From: Climacteris rufus
Taxonomy: Eukaryota > Chordata > Aves > Passeriformes > Climacteridae
Reading direction: 5' to 3'
Length of the DNA: 64,000 nt
Assembly: GCA_013398175.1 (NCBI GenBank)
Contig: VZRZ01004627.1
Span: 62,001-126,000 of the forward strand
The position numbers were made by a program, and so were the translations under genes. Every line of letters begins with the position of its first letter. Within the stretch, counting starts at the first letter, position 1. The notes beneath the pieces are model-generated. The model was not told where the DNA came from, did no database searches, and saw only the letters and a list, made by a program, of their open reading frames with translations. Shown piece by piece: positions 26,182-39,559 of this stretch.

Positions 26182-28106
26182 CAACAGCTGCAGAAATTTC
26201 TGCTGTAGCCAAGAGAAATAGTTGATAACTTTCTCTATCTCTCTCTGGGCATTTTGGACCAATCTGAGTGTGTTTCCCAACAGCCCAGTGGCACTGATGT
26301 CATTCAGCATAGCAGGGTGGAATATTGGTATCTTGGAAAATAACATGGAGAAGTTGTGGGAAAAAATGGATCCTGCCTTAATAAAAAGACCAAACAGCTG
26401 CCTGTAGGGTATTAATTTAGTTGGACAGTAGCTCTGTCCCTTCCTCCTCCTGGAGTTAAACACTCTGCAAAAAAGGCAAAGGGGACCTCTCTGCCTTGCA
26501 GAACTCACAGGATAAATGTAAGATGGGAGGCAAGAAGCAGGAAAAGAAAGCACAAAGAAAGCAGAACATGCTGCTGGTGCAAGTGATAAATCCAGTGGTT
26601 TCAGGAGAGGAAGGATACAAGCTCTGATCACAGCACAAAGAGGTGCTTGAGGGAGGGATTTCAGAGGAGAATCATAACAGAGTCATTTCAGACTGGTCTG
26701 GTGGGTTTTCCTGACCAATGCCAGGGAAAACCAGAGAAGGCACAGAGGAGCTCTCTTGAAGGCACAAAAGAAGTAACTGAGCTGATGCCAAGGCCCAGCT
26801 GAGGAGAAGGAAAATGAGGAAGGCAAGGGGACAAAAATGTAGGCTGTGAAATATTTTCAACAAGTTTCTCCTGGCTGTACTGCAGGACAGTGAACAGCAA
26901 AAGCAGTTGTAAGAGAAGGTGGATGACATGAGCAGCAGTGTTTTGAAATGGCAGGAAAGGGGAAGATGCCCACATTATGACAAAGGGACAAGTTGATGGT
27001 GTCACCACAGTGACAAGGCCAAGAGATAGGGCAGGCAAGAGCAAAGAACAAGGACCAGATTCAGGCTCCTGGTGAGACTACACATGCTCAAAAGAGATAC
27101 TCGAGACAGGCTGAGATGTTGGGCAGGAGATTGATTGTAGAGTAGTCTTTGTGTACTGCCCAGCACAGGATTTATTCTCAAAATGCCTGACAAAACTGTT
27201 TGGTGTTTTTGATGTTTTTATAATACATTCTTCATAAGTCTTGCAGCCAGCCAGCTGATCCAACCTCTGCCAGCCATAGGTGGGCTGTGGGCTCATCACA
27301 GCAAGCAAACGCAACGCTATTGATTTGAAGATGTATGAGTCTCCTGCTGAGAAATCATTGTATTCAATGGTTTCTTTATTGCATTTAATCATGGGAGTAG
27401 GTTTTCCATTATATTCAAAGGACTTTTTTTCCTTTTTTAGGAGACTTATGGAGTAGCACATAACAAATGCATGAAGAAAGGCACCTTTAAGCACCATGGA
27501 AGCAGAGGTTAATGACAAGAAAGGTCAGTCTGGCACAGTCTTTTCATGCACAAGGACACACTGCAGAACTTTCCAAATACTAAACTGTCACTATAGCAGT
27601 GCTCAGGACCAAAAACACCTACCTCTTCTCTCTCCTACAACAAGGTTTATTGGCTCAGTCAGAACCCTCACCTGCTTTTCTCAGAGTTGAGTCAGGTTGG
27701 TTTTTTTCTGTTCTTCTCCTGGTCTCACAAATCTTGAACTGAGTGGTGCATCAGATGGGATGGAATGCTTGTGCTTGGAGCACAGTGGCTGGGGACAGGA
27801 GTGGTAGAGATTTGAAAGCCCCCACATCAGGGAAGGTTCAATTCCTGCTTTTTAGGTACTGATTTCTTCACTGTCATGGACTTGAGCATCTGTGGTCTGC
27901 CAGTCCTATGGGTCTGTGCATGGCAGTGGGCTCCTGCAAGTACAGCACCACAGGCCAGGAGTTCTCTAGGCTCTTGGTTGGAATTACACATTGGTGACCA
28001 AATGTGAACATGAAGGGATCTTGACAGTGACATGGGCACCAACCTGATCCGAATGGGTGACGGCAGAGATGTGCAATGTTTGTGCTTATGCGGGGGCTGA
28101 CCAAAG

Positions 28107-28119
28107 ACACACACACACA
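28107..28119. repeat. Short (CA)n microsatellite
   Basis: Six CA units in a row; too short to be very variable. Confidence 0.7.
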
Positions 28120-29012
28120 ATGGACAATCAGGAGAGTATCAAGAGAGTTGTTTTGAAGCAGTGGTCTGAGTTGTTGGCATCCAAATTTTGCAGAACATTA
28201 GTCTAAATTCAGTCTTAATTTAGGTGACTTCAATCTTGCCTTCACTGCAATTACATGGAATTGAATTTTGTCCTGCACTTATCTCTGCAGTAAGCTCTTC
28301 AGGGACACCTCTGTCATAGGATGGTATCAAAACACATTTATCATCTCCTTATATTTTCATTAGTTTTGTGTCTGTGCCTTCCTAACTTGATATACTGCTT
28401 CCATTAGTCCAGGCACAGAAACAGCTGATCTGACACAAAGGCCCTTGCCTATCCAATGTTTTTTATAATTTCTAGGTCTTGTACTTAGAATAAGTTTGGA
28501 AGATAAAAATTTGAATCAGTTCTTTCTTAGTCTATTGTTATTTTTAGTTAGGACTCAGCATAATTGTGGCAAAGAACCTCAGTGTTGATCAAATCTGTTT
28601 GCTCTTCTCCCTCTGTTTCTCCAAAACTATAACTGAATTCTTGTATATGTGTAGTGAAAATAGCATTTTCCATTTTCAAGCATCAAAGGTCTTCACAAGT
28701 ATTTATTGATTGCTGTCTCTTTTGAATCCTCTTACAAGCAGACACAGTCTGTTACAGCTGTTTAACCAATGGATAAACCAGCCATGAGGTTCTTCACACA
28801 GCTTGAATGATGCATAAGTGTAGATATTTTTATTTAATCCCTTCTTTCATGCCCAACTCTCATAGCAAACTTCATCCTTCCCTCTCAAGCCTGGGTATAG
28901 ACTCAACAGCTCATGAGTTTTGGTTCAGCACATTGAAGCTGAGTGCAGAGTTCTGGGCACTTCCTCTGACTTGCCTGTACTGCCACAGAGTTGTCAGGAA
29001 ACTGCTCCTGAG

Positions 29013-29051
29013 AAGGTTTCCTGGGAAGGTTTCCTGGGAAGGTTTCCTGGT
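29013..29051. repeat. 13-bp tandem repeat, three units
   Basis: AAGGTTTCCTGGG occurs twice exactly and a third time with one change (final base T). Confidence 0.9.
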
Positions 29052-32000
29052 ACTCAGGCTGTGCCTAGGACAATCTGCAGAACAGGGCACAGCCCAGAGG
29101 ATGTACCAGAAAGCTTTCAGCCCAAGTAAGTGGTGGCAGACACATCCGTCTGTGCTCCCATGCAGGGAGAGTCCAAGGAGCTGAGATCCCACCTCTCAAT
29201 TTCATCTCCCCCAAATCCTCCAATGGAAAAACTTCCATATGTCACATGCTTCTTCAGGAGCTTTCAAAGGACAATGAGGCATTTTGGCCTTTACACAACT
29301 GAAATATTTTCTTTTTCAGAATTGTTTGCAATGCTTTCTTTTGAACCATTTTGTCATCAAACTATATTACCCTACCAGGCATGCACCACTGAAGGGGATC
29401 TGCCCATCTTCTCCACCAGGATTCTCGTTCCCTAGATGGAGGCACCTATCATGAATTCTGATATCATTTTTTCACATTAAATTCGGTTCTTTTGGTTTCC
29501 TCCAGTAAAATAATTTTCTGGCCTACCCTTTGCTCTCCCTGCTTCATTTTGTATTTCTTTTTCTCAGGCATGGAAAACCAGAATTCCCATGCTATTCCAG
29601 CTAATGTCTCATGACAGTCTTATATTTCTTTATCTCCAGTTATCTCATGGCTCTTTACTGATAACCAGTTTTGTTATCATAAGTAATAACTTCTTCCATG
29701 TCAAAAGAAAAATACACTGTTGACTAATCTAGAAAATCTCACATTTTATCAAAGAAGACTTCAGGTTATTCTGGTTTTGATAATATTTTTGCAACATACT
29801 AATTAATTTCTCTGTATTTTTATACTTTCCTTAATAATTTCTTCTAAAGTCTTAGATATAACTGGCATCAAACTAATTTGGTTTTAATTACCCAAGATTT
29901 TTTTTTATCTGACTTGATAAATTTGGTCCAGTTAATACTTTTGACAAGATCTCTGATTGAGATCAAGAGATATGTGAAAAGAAACTGTACCAAAGAAAAA
30001 TATTTTTCACAATACCACAGGTCAGCCATTTTTTATTTAGTCCAGTGAAATCCACAGGGCTGATGAACATGGTCTTGTGACGTCAGAGTCAGATGTAACA
30101 GTCCTGTCCTTAAAATTACCCTTTTCACAAGATCTGGCACTTCAGGACAGGGTGATTTAAAAGCCTGCCATCCTCAAACATCCCTGCCAGTTTACTGATC
30201 AGGTGAGGTTCTGATTTCATTATTGCCAGTAAATGTAAACCACTATCAATCTCAGTTTACATTAAAACATCAGGCTGCAAACTGTGCAGGCTGACAACTC
30301 AGATTCACAATCATCTCTGATTTAGTTCCAACAGCTGAAGGGTTTATCGTCCAGGCAGGTAACATCTTCAACCAGAGCAGGTAAATCCGGTGTGAATCAG
30401 TCTGAATTGCCCTTGTTTTCTCAATTATCCAGCTATCAGTGCACAAAGAATCATGAGAGATATGCTGCAGAGCTCTGCCTTCTGCTCCAGAGGTCTAAGC
30501 CTTATCAGAAAAGATGACTCAAAATCCCATGCATAGATTTCAGCTATTCCACTTGTCTCATAAAACAGTGACCATAGATTATTATTAATATTGGTAAGAA
30601 TTTTATCAGAATATTGTATTCCAATGCCTAGGAAATAAACACACCAGGAAATAGATCCCTATTCTTCATATTGTGGGGGGAATGCTACAGTTCATGTCTT
30701 GGTCGGCAGCTACATCAGTGACAGGCAGGGAGATGTGAGAGCTGTTGTTCTACAATTACACTGAGGCTTGTGGAATGAGCCTCAGTCGGGGCAGGGAGCC
30801 TTGTGCCTGCCACTGAGTGATGGGATTAGCTCACGTCTCAACACAGACGTGATCTCCTCATGCAGGAGGCTTTAGAAAATGGCTTGGGCTGAGAGTGACC
30901 AAAGGTCACTGCAGTAGCTGAGATTTGAAATGGCAGGTGCCACCAGGGAGGTGACAGGCACAGGGAAAGGGACATGGTGGGACATACTGGCTGCCTGCAT
31001 GGAAATAAAAGTCCCTGATCCTTGAAATCAGGTGGTGCACACCAGCTTGCATCTTCACTAGTAAATCACGAGAGCCCCCAGAACAAGGTGGCTGCACACA
31101 AACCACTTTGGGGAATTATCCCTGGACTGTGCAAGCTGTTGAGCTGGATCCAGGGACTGCTGGGGAGTGTACAAACTGGAACAGGATAAACTCTTGACAG
31201 GGATTTACCATCACATGGACCCACAGTCCTGGGCCCAGGAGTATGCTGAAAATTACAGAGGCAGCCTTGGTGTGCAAAGGGATGCAGAACTGGCACTTCA
31301 CTGCTAGCAATTCACTTGTTAGCATCCAGCTCCCATGGTATGGATAAGGAAGTCACCCATAGGGATGGCTGCTCTACACACACAAGTTAGAGCACCTGGT
31401 GCATCGTGATAGAGGAGTCAGGGCACAGAGAAGATTGGAAAGCAAGGACTGGTGAGGTGCTCTTCTGCCTCCTCAGCACCACCACACTGAGGCTGGATGG
31501 GCAGACTCACAAGTCCAGTGCTGGTTGCAGGGCATGGACTGGGGCTTGCGGCTGCAGACGATGAGACAAATTCACTGCCCTTGCAGCCTGAAGTTTGCAA
31601 AGGACATCCTGTGTAGGTCTGTAAATCCACATCCATCCCCTCTGCTCAGCTGGAGCAAAGCCTTTAGAGTGCACATCCCATGTTCACATGTATAGGGAAA
31701 TATCTACTCTGTTTTGACTGAATTTCTCTCAAAATGTGCTGTTTATCCACCAAGCTCCCTCACTTTTGTATTATTTTGGTCAGTTCAATAAATTTTTCCC
31801 TTGAGAAAAACAAAAGGCAATCTTTCATCACTCATGTTTCATATGTGACTTTCAAAAATGACCTTGTGTACAGAGATTTTTAACTTCACCTGGTTAAAGT
31901 CTTTAAATAGGAGTCAGCAGGATCTCTGCCAAGCAAAGTCCTTGTGTACCCAAGACAAACATCTGTGAAAGGTAATGGAAGAAAAGTAGAATCACCTACA

Positions 32001-32592
32001 TGGTTCCCCAGTGCAGGTGAATTTTTACAAAAGGCCAAAGTAGGTGCACTTACAGATGCTAGGAACATATGCATGCAGATATATGGCAATTATTTTTTTT
32101 TTGGCTGACAGTGAAAATAAACAATTTCATCTTTCAAGTGACAAATGAGTTCATATTTGGCAGAGTTGATTAAATTTGTTTTGTAGATGGGAAAAAATTG
32201 TGCTGCAGTTCACTGATACAGAAACAATGAAAATAGATTGGTTTACCTGATGCAATTCCAGACATGAACTAATTATCCTTTTATGAAATCACATCTGTAA
32301 AAGGATAATTGATTTGAATGAGTACAATATTTCACAGAGACAGGAGTGAGTACAGCACCTATTTACCTACATAGCAAATTTTTATAGTCTTTAAAAATTT
32401 AATTCTTAATAGTGGCTGGCGTAATATTTTCTTGTTTTTACTTTTTCCATATGTATTCATTAATGTATATGCTTCCCTCTTGGGTATATATTTAACCATC
32501 AAAGTACTGGGCTTCAGAAAAAAAAAAACAAATTAGCTCGGAGCACTGCAGAAGAGCCACAATTTACTTAAATGACACAATGGTTTCTAAAC

Positions 32593-32909
32593 TGTCACAG
32601 TATCGACACGAAAGGAAGCGCCAGAGACACCTGTTTCCAGGATCAGAGAGAAGGAAGGAAGGGGGGGGCAAGACCCGCCTTCTTTATTTTTTATATACAT
32701 TTGGAAATCACTATTCATTGGAGGAAATCAGTTCTTCCTCCCTCAATTACAGTGGTCAAAGGAAATGTTCATCAAAGTTCTGTGTCCATGAGAAAGGAAT
32801 GTGAGAGATAAGATACAGTTACAATAACATAGCTATGTTTACAGAAAAGACTGTGAGAACTAGCTACAAAGAGATGAAAACATTCATAACTGCAAAAAGC
32901 AGGGCAACA
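32593..32909 (-). mobile_element. ERVK-like solo LTR, family B copy 1, 317 bp
   Basis: The plus strand starts TGTCAC and ends GCAACA, with CTAAAC duplicated at 32587-32592 and 32910-32915. The body matches the LTRs at 43345 and 49364 over most of its length. Minus-strand AATAAA (plus 32683-32688) lies directly beside TATATAAA (plus 32690-32697), giving a very compact promoter/poly(A) block. A purine/G-rich stretch (GGAAGGAAGGGGGGGG) at about 32653-32668 precedes the conserved AAGACCCGCCTTC. No internal region is present. Confidence 0.88.
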
Positions 32910-32915
32910 CTAAAC

Positions 32916-35559
32916 CTTCTGTTAAATCTTGTTGCTTCCACAGTCTGCCTCAATGAGTTCATATAGCATGATGCAGCTCTTTTTTGTTGTTTTGTTTGGA
33001 CATTAAGTAAAATAGCAGAAAATTCTCCTGTTTCTTCTAATGAATGGATGTTCTGCCTAGAGAACAGGATTCTCTGTAGGGGCACTCTTCCTGCTGGCCC
33101 TTGCAAATGCTCTGACATGCAGAAATAGGATCTACATTGGCATCCAGATGTCTGAGGCACATTGTACTAATGTCAAAGAAGGGCTGAAAGTCCAACAGAA
33201 TAATTTAAAGGTGTGACACAGGAAGAACAGTTTAAGGGATTTACTGCATACAGTGTAAAGGACAACTACCCTAGAGACAGAGTGATAAACAATATTTAGA
33301 GAAGGTGTGAAATAATGTCAGGAAGAGCTGAAATATTAGTGTGGTCTTTGGAAATGATCAGTGACATTTAGTTGTCAGGTCAATTAGCTGGTGGAATAAT
33401 ATATACAAGGCAATAATAACTTGGAACAACTGAGCAGGGAGGCTGCTTTGTACTTGCCCATCACGAGGGACTGAGAGTCACCACTGCTGCACCTGTGAGA
33501 GAGGAAAAGGTGTTTCTAGGACAGATAAGACCTTTTCTGAATATACAATGAAATACAAATGCCACTGAATCTCACAGCACCTCTATGTCCTTATTCCTAC
33601 AGAAACCTCACCTGTAGTGCTTTGAGACAGTGAGGTCCTACATTCAAGAACCCAAACTGGGCATAGTGAAGCAAAGGACACTAAAGCAGCTGGGCTGATG
33701 TGCAAAAGGAAGCTGGGCACATAGAGCTTGCTCAAGCCATAAAGACAAAAAAAGGAAAGATTTTTATTCAAAAGTACTTCCTTCTCTCCATTTTTTCAAT
33801 TCCATATGGGGTGAACCAAGTAAATGCAAAACAAATAAACTGGGCATAAATGCATTTAGATAGAATCCAGTGGAAAGTTTCCAGCTCTCTGGATCACACC
33901 AATAAACATCAACAAGAACAAAGTTTTGAGACAGATCCTGATCAGTAATTCATGTGAGTAAGAAACTGTGTGTTCCTGTAAAAGCAGGAATCAGAGTCTG
34001 TTGACTCTTCTAATCTAGTACTCCTGGTAAAGTAGTGCAGCCTGATATTCCAAGGTTTCAAAGAACTGTGATTTGTGATTCAGAAAAATGTCCTTATTTG
34101 TGACTGACTTGAAAATCACATGGGAATTTAGCATCTATTTAATTATTGGACTGAATTAGAGCTTTACCAAGCACTGAAGGCTAATATATTGTGATAACAA
34201 GAACTAATTTTCATGATGCAATGTTGTGTTGTTAATAGAAAAAAAATGCATCATAAAGCAAATAGAAAATGCAGCATAAAATAAACTGAGTTTAAAATTA
34301 AAATAACAGCATAATCACTGCAGTAGTAATTTTATTTTTTCATAGCAGAAAGTTGGTGATGGCTTCTTTTAAGTAACAGCAAACCAGGTTTTATATCATA
34401 CAGATATGAAAATTAAAAATGAGCAGAGTATATTATGTTGTGTATATTTATTCTGGTTGAAAGTTGCATTGATTTTGTGTTATCCTCTGATTTTAAGTGC
34501 ATGCTGTTAAAGCTGTGTTCCATTTCTATAGTCAAAATGCTGTGTTATTAACACAGAGGAAGAAGTCTTCTTAAAGGTCCAGGAATATTTACTTGACAAG
34601 GATTTTGGTGGAACTAGCATCATCATTACCTTCTATCAGAAGGTACCAAAGAAAAGTGTAAAGTTCAGATGCAATTAAAGAGAAAGGTCATTGATTCCAT
34701 TCTCAAAGCACAGAGTCCAGTAACCTAAAGAGTTATTAATGGAGCCAGCACCATGATGACCAAAAGAGAAGCTTGCAAGAAACAAAGATTTTCAATATCT
34801 TTCTGTTTTCACAGCTGCAGGTCTAGAGCCAACACAGTTATGAGTAACTGCAAAGCCAGGTTAAAGTAATAATTTTTTATGGAGAATGTGCTTTCAGTTC
34901 TGGAAATATAACAAAAAACAGCTTACATTTGGCATTACTTAAGAAATGGGAGGCATAACAAGCGGGAGAGACAGCTTGGTTCAGTTTGATTGTTGGAACT
35001 ACTAAGATATTCTTTCATGATGAAGTCATTTAAGTAAACAGCTGCATGTCAATAATCTTCAACATTCCATTTCGATGATTTAGTCCAAAACTTTGATTTT
35101 ATAACTGCCCCACAGCACTGTGTTGTCTATTGGGTGTAGTGGACTGAATAATCAAATTGTCTTAATGCTGCCATTTTTCATCAGAGAAGACCTAGAAGAG
35201 ATAGAGACGGAAAGAATTGGCAGAAACTTTGTGTTTTGACAGCAAGTGAGGCAAATGAAAGGAGAAAAATGAAAGAAGCAAGTGAAAACTCAGTTGCCAA
35301 GGCAAGCAGCTCCAGTGTCATCATGACTGACAGCGGAGCACTACAGAGAGTTCCTCAACTGGGGAATCTCAGGGAAGCACAGAGACCTGACAGGAGCCCA
35401 CAGCTCATGTCACAGCAGCTGAGGGACCTGGGCAGGACCATGGTAACAGTGGCCAAGTGCTGTCATGGACCAAAGAAATTCTTTGGGAACACACAAACTG
35501 TACAAGCGACCAGGTGCAGCAGGTTTTTTTTTGGAGTTTGCACGGAATGGTGTGCAGGG
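32916..35559. other. Gene-free AT-rich sequence
   Basis: No coding signal. The last 170 bp or so may belong to the CR1 element that follows. Confidence 0.5.
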
Positions 35560-36985
35560 AGAGACTGTAACTCAGCCAGCTTGACCAGGGAGCAATGGCA
35601 TTGACTGCTGAGTTACCAGGGCTCATGGAAAGAGCTTTAAACCAGATTTGAAAGGGGAATCAGATGAAACCAGGCTTGCTAGAGGTAAGCCTGGGGTGGC
35701 ATGCCAGCGATTGAGTAAGTGTGTGAGTGAAGTCCTTCAGGCTGCTGCAGACTGTGCTGAGCAAACTAGAGCACATCTGAAATGTCCCTGTAGGAACGTG
35801 CACAGCTCCTCAGCCATCTCTGTAGGGGCAGGGGATGGAGATCCACATGGCAGCAAATGCATAAAAGTTATTGATATGTCAGAAACCATGGAAGCACCTG
35901 AGAACAGTCCCATAAGAATCATGACTTCTCTCAAGTAGAGGCTGCAGGAAGAGTAGCCCAGCAGAAGTACATCTACAGCACTGCATGCTACATGGGCAGT
36001 AAGCCATTGTGCAGCTGGGAAGCTACAATAAAGTTGCAATCACAGAAAATACGGTTGGATGAGTCACACAACTGGAGTGCTGCAGTGGATGTGTGTAAGG
36101 TCTTCAGAAGGGACAGGAAAGGAAGGTGAGACAGTGGGGTAACCCTGTGTGTTTGGGAGTGTTTTGGCTGCCTAGAGCATGATGGTGCTGGTGAAAGAGT
36201 TGAGTGCTTATCAGTAACAGTTGGGGGAAGTCCAAGAAGGCAGATATCCTGGTGGGAGTCTGCTATAGACCATTCAGCCAGGACAAAGAGGCAGATGAAA
36301 CATTCTATAAGCATTTGGGAGAAACCTCACAACTGTTAGACAGTCCCTATCCTTGTGTCCCAGCAAGCCCCTGCAGTGCTACAGGCTGGGGGCAGAGTGG
36401 CTGGAAAGCTCCCAGAAGGAAAGGCCCTGGGGGTGCTGGCCGACAGCAGCTGAACGTGAGCTGGGTGTGCGAAGGCCGGTGGCATCCTGGCATTCTGTGT
36501 CAGCAATGGTGTGGCCAGCAGGAGCAGGGCAGTGATCATCCCTCGGTGCTGGGCACTGGGGAGGCCACACCTCAAATCCTAGAGTTCAGTTTTGAGCCTC
36601 TCACAGCAAGAAAAATTGAGGTGCTGAACACGTCCAGAGCAGGACAATGGAGCGGGAGAAGTGTGTGGAGAACAAATCTGATAAGGAAAGAGGTCTCCAC
36701 ACAGAACAGGAAGAGAAAACCACATTTACATTGTCAGTACAAGGAAGACCCTGGAAATTGTCCATTAGCTTCTCAGGGGAGAGGGGACATTGCTGACAAA
36801 TGACAGTGAGAAACTCAAAAGAGGACTTGCCTTTTTTGCTGAAGATGGGGAACATTTTATGCCAATGAAAAGAAAAAGAAAGATGGGTATATTCAGCCGG
36901 CTTCTGACTGCACTGCTAAGTTATAGTGTTGGACTTGATGATCCTTGTGGGTCACTTCGAACTCGGGGTATTCTATGATTCTATC
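35560..36985 (+). mobile_element. CR1 LINE with large internal deletion (5' region and endonuclease start joined to the 3' end)
   Basis: The segment 35580-35700 (ACTGCTGAGTTACCAGGGCT, GGAAAGAGCTTTAAACCAG, TAAGCCTGGGGTGGCATGCC) is the CR1 region ahead of ORF2. At 36050-36330 is the N-terminal part of the ORF2 endonuclease frame, with a DILVGVCYRPFSQDKEAD-type motif encoded near 36246-36300. At about 36350-36380 the sequence jumps to the CR1 3' part (GTGCTACAGGCTGGGGGCAG, GTGGCCAGCAGGAGCAGGGC, GTTGGACTTGATGATC) and ends TTCTATGATTCTATC. Compared with a full CR1 of about 4.5 kb, most of ORF2, including all of the reverse transcriptase, is gone, so it cannot move itself. Sequence from about 35390 may also be CR1 but is less certain. 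Confidence 0.8.
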
Positions 36986-38649
36986 ATTACTTGAGATGCT
37001 CACCCCACCCCAGGTGCTGGTACAGAAAGATTCAGTACACTCCACAGACAATGGAGATGTTCAGATGTGTTCAAACATCCCAAATGCCATTCTATGTTCA
37101 AAAAGTTAATTTGAACCTGTGGTATTCTCAGTACAGTTTGGCCTGTGAGGTTAACTTTGGTGTCTGTTGGTGATTGGCTGTGAGAATTTTGAAAGAGTGG
37201 GTGAACTATCAAGAGACTGTGAAGGTCAAAAGCATTCTCAGTCCTGAAGAGGGCAAGTAGAGAAGATCTGGGGAAAATACAGACCTTTCAGATTGGTTTA
37301 AATGCACGGTGGAGTTCTGGATCAAATCATGCGATCAGCCATGTGAAAGAATTTGGAAAATAAGGAGTCAGATAAGAAAAAATATCATGCCTAAATCTAC
37401 CTAATTTCCTTCCAGAACTAGATAGAAGTTCACATGTTAGCAAAAAGTTTTTGATTTCATACAGTTTATTTGGAACAATCATACTATAGATAAGAACAAG
37501 CATAATATAAACAAAGTCATGTATAGAAGGTGCAGAAATAGTGGGACGGTTGCCCTTCACCCTAGTAGTGTTCATAGGTCAGGACTTTAATTAGTAGTTC
37601 TTTGCCAGTTTGAGAAATAGGCACTGGGTGTGGTACCATCCTTCTGCTCAGTGTTAAACAGCGAGATTTAGTGAATTTTCAAGTGGTGTGAAGGCAGTCG
37701 TGAGTCTCTTTGAGACTGCTATGATCCAATTACTGAGAGATGCCTCTACCCGAATTAAGGTGCAAACGAGACCATATGTCAAAGTCAATAGTAGAGATTT
37801 CATGTAACAGTAAATGTGAGGTAGAGAAAGAGAGGGAAAAAAAATAGAAAAGGGGTGGAGGGAGAGTGAGAAAGAGATATTAAGTAGACACATCTCATAA
37901 CCTGTGGATCCAGCAGCATCCTGTTGGTCCTTCTTTACCCTGTGCTTCTTGTCTGTGGAGGTCTCGAGGTCATTCAAAACTATTCACAATGTATACAATT
38001 TAGAAATGGAAACAAAGGAATTAATGATTTTGGCTATACAGTTCTATCGGTTAAATAATTCCCTAGCTTCAAAGGCAATTAGTCTGATGCTCAGTCTTTC
38101 TCTTCTTTTGAGTCAGTGTGTTTCTTTTAGTGGGTGGGTTCTGAGCAATCCCCCCCTGCTGGAATTACCTTTTACCTCCTCAGGGCAGGGCTGATTTCAG
38201 CACAGTTGCTGAGTTTGCTTTACTTGTGGATTCTTTGTGTCCATTTTCAGTGCTCCCCCTAGGCCCAAGATAACACTGGGACAATAGTATCATCTTTATA
38301 TTAGTTTCCATCACGTAGTTTAACTTAAAATCCAAGTTCCAGGAATCCACAGAGGCATATTCATGGGGGAAGGGGCAGGAGAGGGGAGGGCTTTGGGAGT
38401 TACAGGTGCCATCTGTCCATAACTTGGGGTGATGCCAGTGATATGTGTACAAGCAGCTGCTGCTACACACAATTTTCCACAGTGGGAACCCTTGTCTGGA
38501 TGCATCACCCAGGATGTACGAGCCAGATCTTGCCAGGCCCAGAGCCAGCACCACCTTCCTGCTCTATTCTATAAAGTCATTCTGTGGTCTTAACAGTGTT
38601 TGAGACAGGCAACTGTGTTCTTTTTTAAGTCCTGACAAGAACAAGGTCA
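36986..38649. other. Gene-free sequence
   Basis: No recognised feature; frames up to 124 codons have no domain. Confidence 0.5.
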
Positions 38650-38880
38650 AATTTGCTGATGATCTTGATGTGTGAAATATGCAGGGTGTAATTCAATATG
38701 AGCACACGTGAGGCAGGAAGAGCAAACAGTACAAACACCACACAGACCAAGGCCCCAGGCAGCAGCTATTCAGAAAAGGGGATGGGGATACAATGAGTCA
38801 CAAGTTGGAGATGAGTCAACAATGCCTTGAGAAAGCAAAAATGATCCTGGGCTTCGTGAAAAGCAGCAGACAGCCTACAG
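38650..38880 (+). mobile_element. Decayed CR1 ORF2 3'-region remnant
   Basis: AAATTTGCTGATGATCTTGA resembles the CR1 reverse-transcriptase 3' block, and GATGAGTCAACAATGCCTTG with AAAATGATCCTGGGCTTCGT resembles the ATGAGTCAGCAATGTGCC...ATCCTGGGCT block. Many changes and indels. Confidence 0.5.
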
Positions 38881-39243
38881 AGGATGTGAGGCTGCAGACC
38901 TTGGTGAAGATATCTATTAGTATTTGTAATTGTGTAAGGGTTTGCTGACATGGCAGTAAGAGCAGGTCTTGCAGAGGATGTGATCATAAATGAACTGTTT
39001 GTCTAAGATAGGAGGCCAGGAGGAGGTCACAAGGTGAAAAGTCCTGTAAAACTGGGGCAAGGGAGTGAAATTTATTAAACACAGGTTGTGCAGCATCCTT
39101 TGCCAGGAATGGAACATGTGTTTTTCTAGGTTATACAAAATAACACAGGATTGTTTTGACTGTTGTATAATATTATATCATAAAAGGCATTTCTGGACAT
39201 GCTGAGAGGAGCTCAGGGGCACAAAGGCACTGGGAGAGCCCTG

Positions 39244-39559
39244 ATACTGCAGAGACATGAGCAACACAACACAGGATGAAGTGACCACAGCCCCCATTCC
39301 CTGTCTCCCTGTACCACTGCGGGGGAGAAGGTAGAGAATTTGTGAGTGAATTTGAGCCTATGAAGAAAGGAGGAGCGGGGGGAAGGTGTTTTAAAATTTA
39401 GTTTTTATTTCTCATTATCTTACTCTGATTTGATTGGTAATAAATTAACTTCCCCAAGTCAAATCTGTTATGCCCATGACGATATTTTGGAGAGTGTTCC
39501 TCACTCCCCGTGAAGACTTTAGTGGGCATTTGGAATCCAGCCAGGGTCAACCCACCAGA
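39244..39559 (+). mobile_element. ERVL-type avian LTR, 3' fragment
   Basis: It matches the complement of the LTR at 53818-54793: CCCCCATTCCCTGTCTCCCT, the GGTGTTTTAAAATTTAG block, TCTGATTTGATTGGTAATAA (holding AATAAA near 39440), CTTCCCCAAGTC, and the terminal CCAGCCAGGGTCAACCCACC. Only the last third of the LTR is present; the 5' two thirds are missing or too decayed before 39244. Confidence 0.75.

Larger units (their letters stand above)
26182..32586. other. Gene-free sequence
   Basis: Short frames only. The 30.7-31.7 kb part is richer in GC and unique-looking but has no recognisable domain or repeat. Small repeats at 28.1 and 29.0 kb are listed separately. Confidence 0.5.

Noticed and set aside
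25990..26631. 213-codon frame on the minus strand
   Set aside because: Its length comes from the (TTG)n tract, which reads as Lys/Thr runs; no domain elsewhere.
36204..36803. 199-codon frame on the plus strand
   Set aside because: It is CR1: an endonuclease start joined to 3' non-coding sequence.
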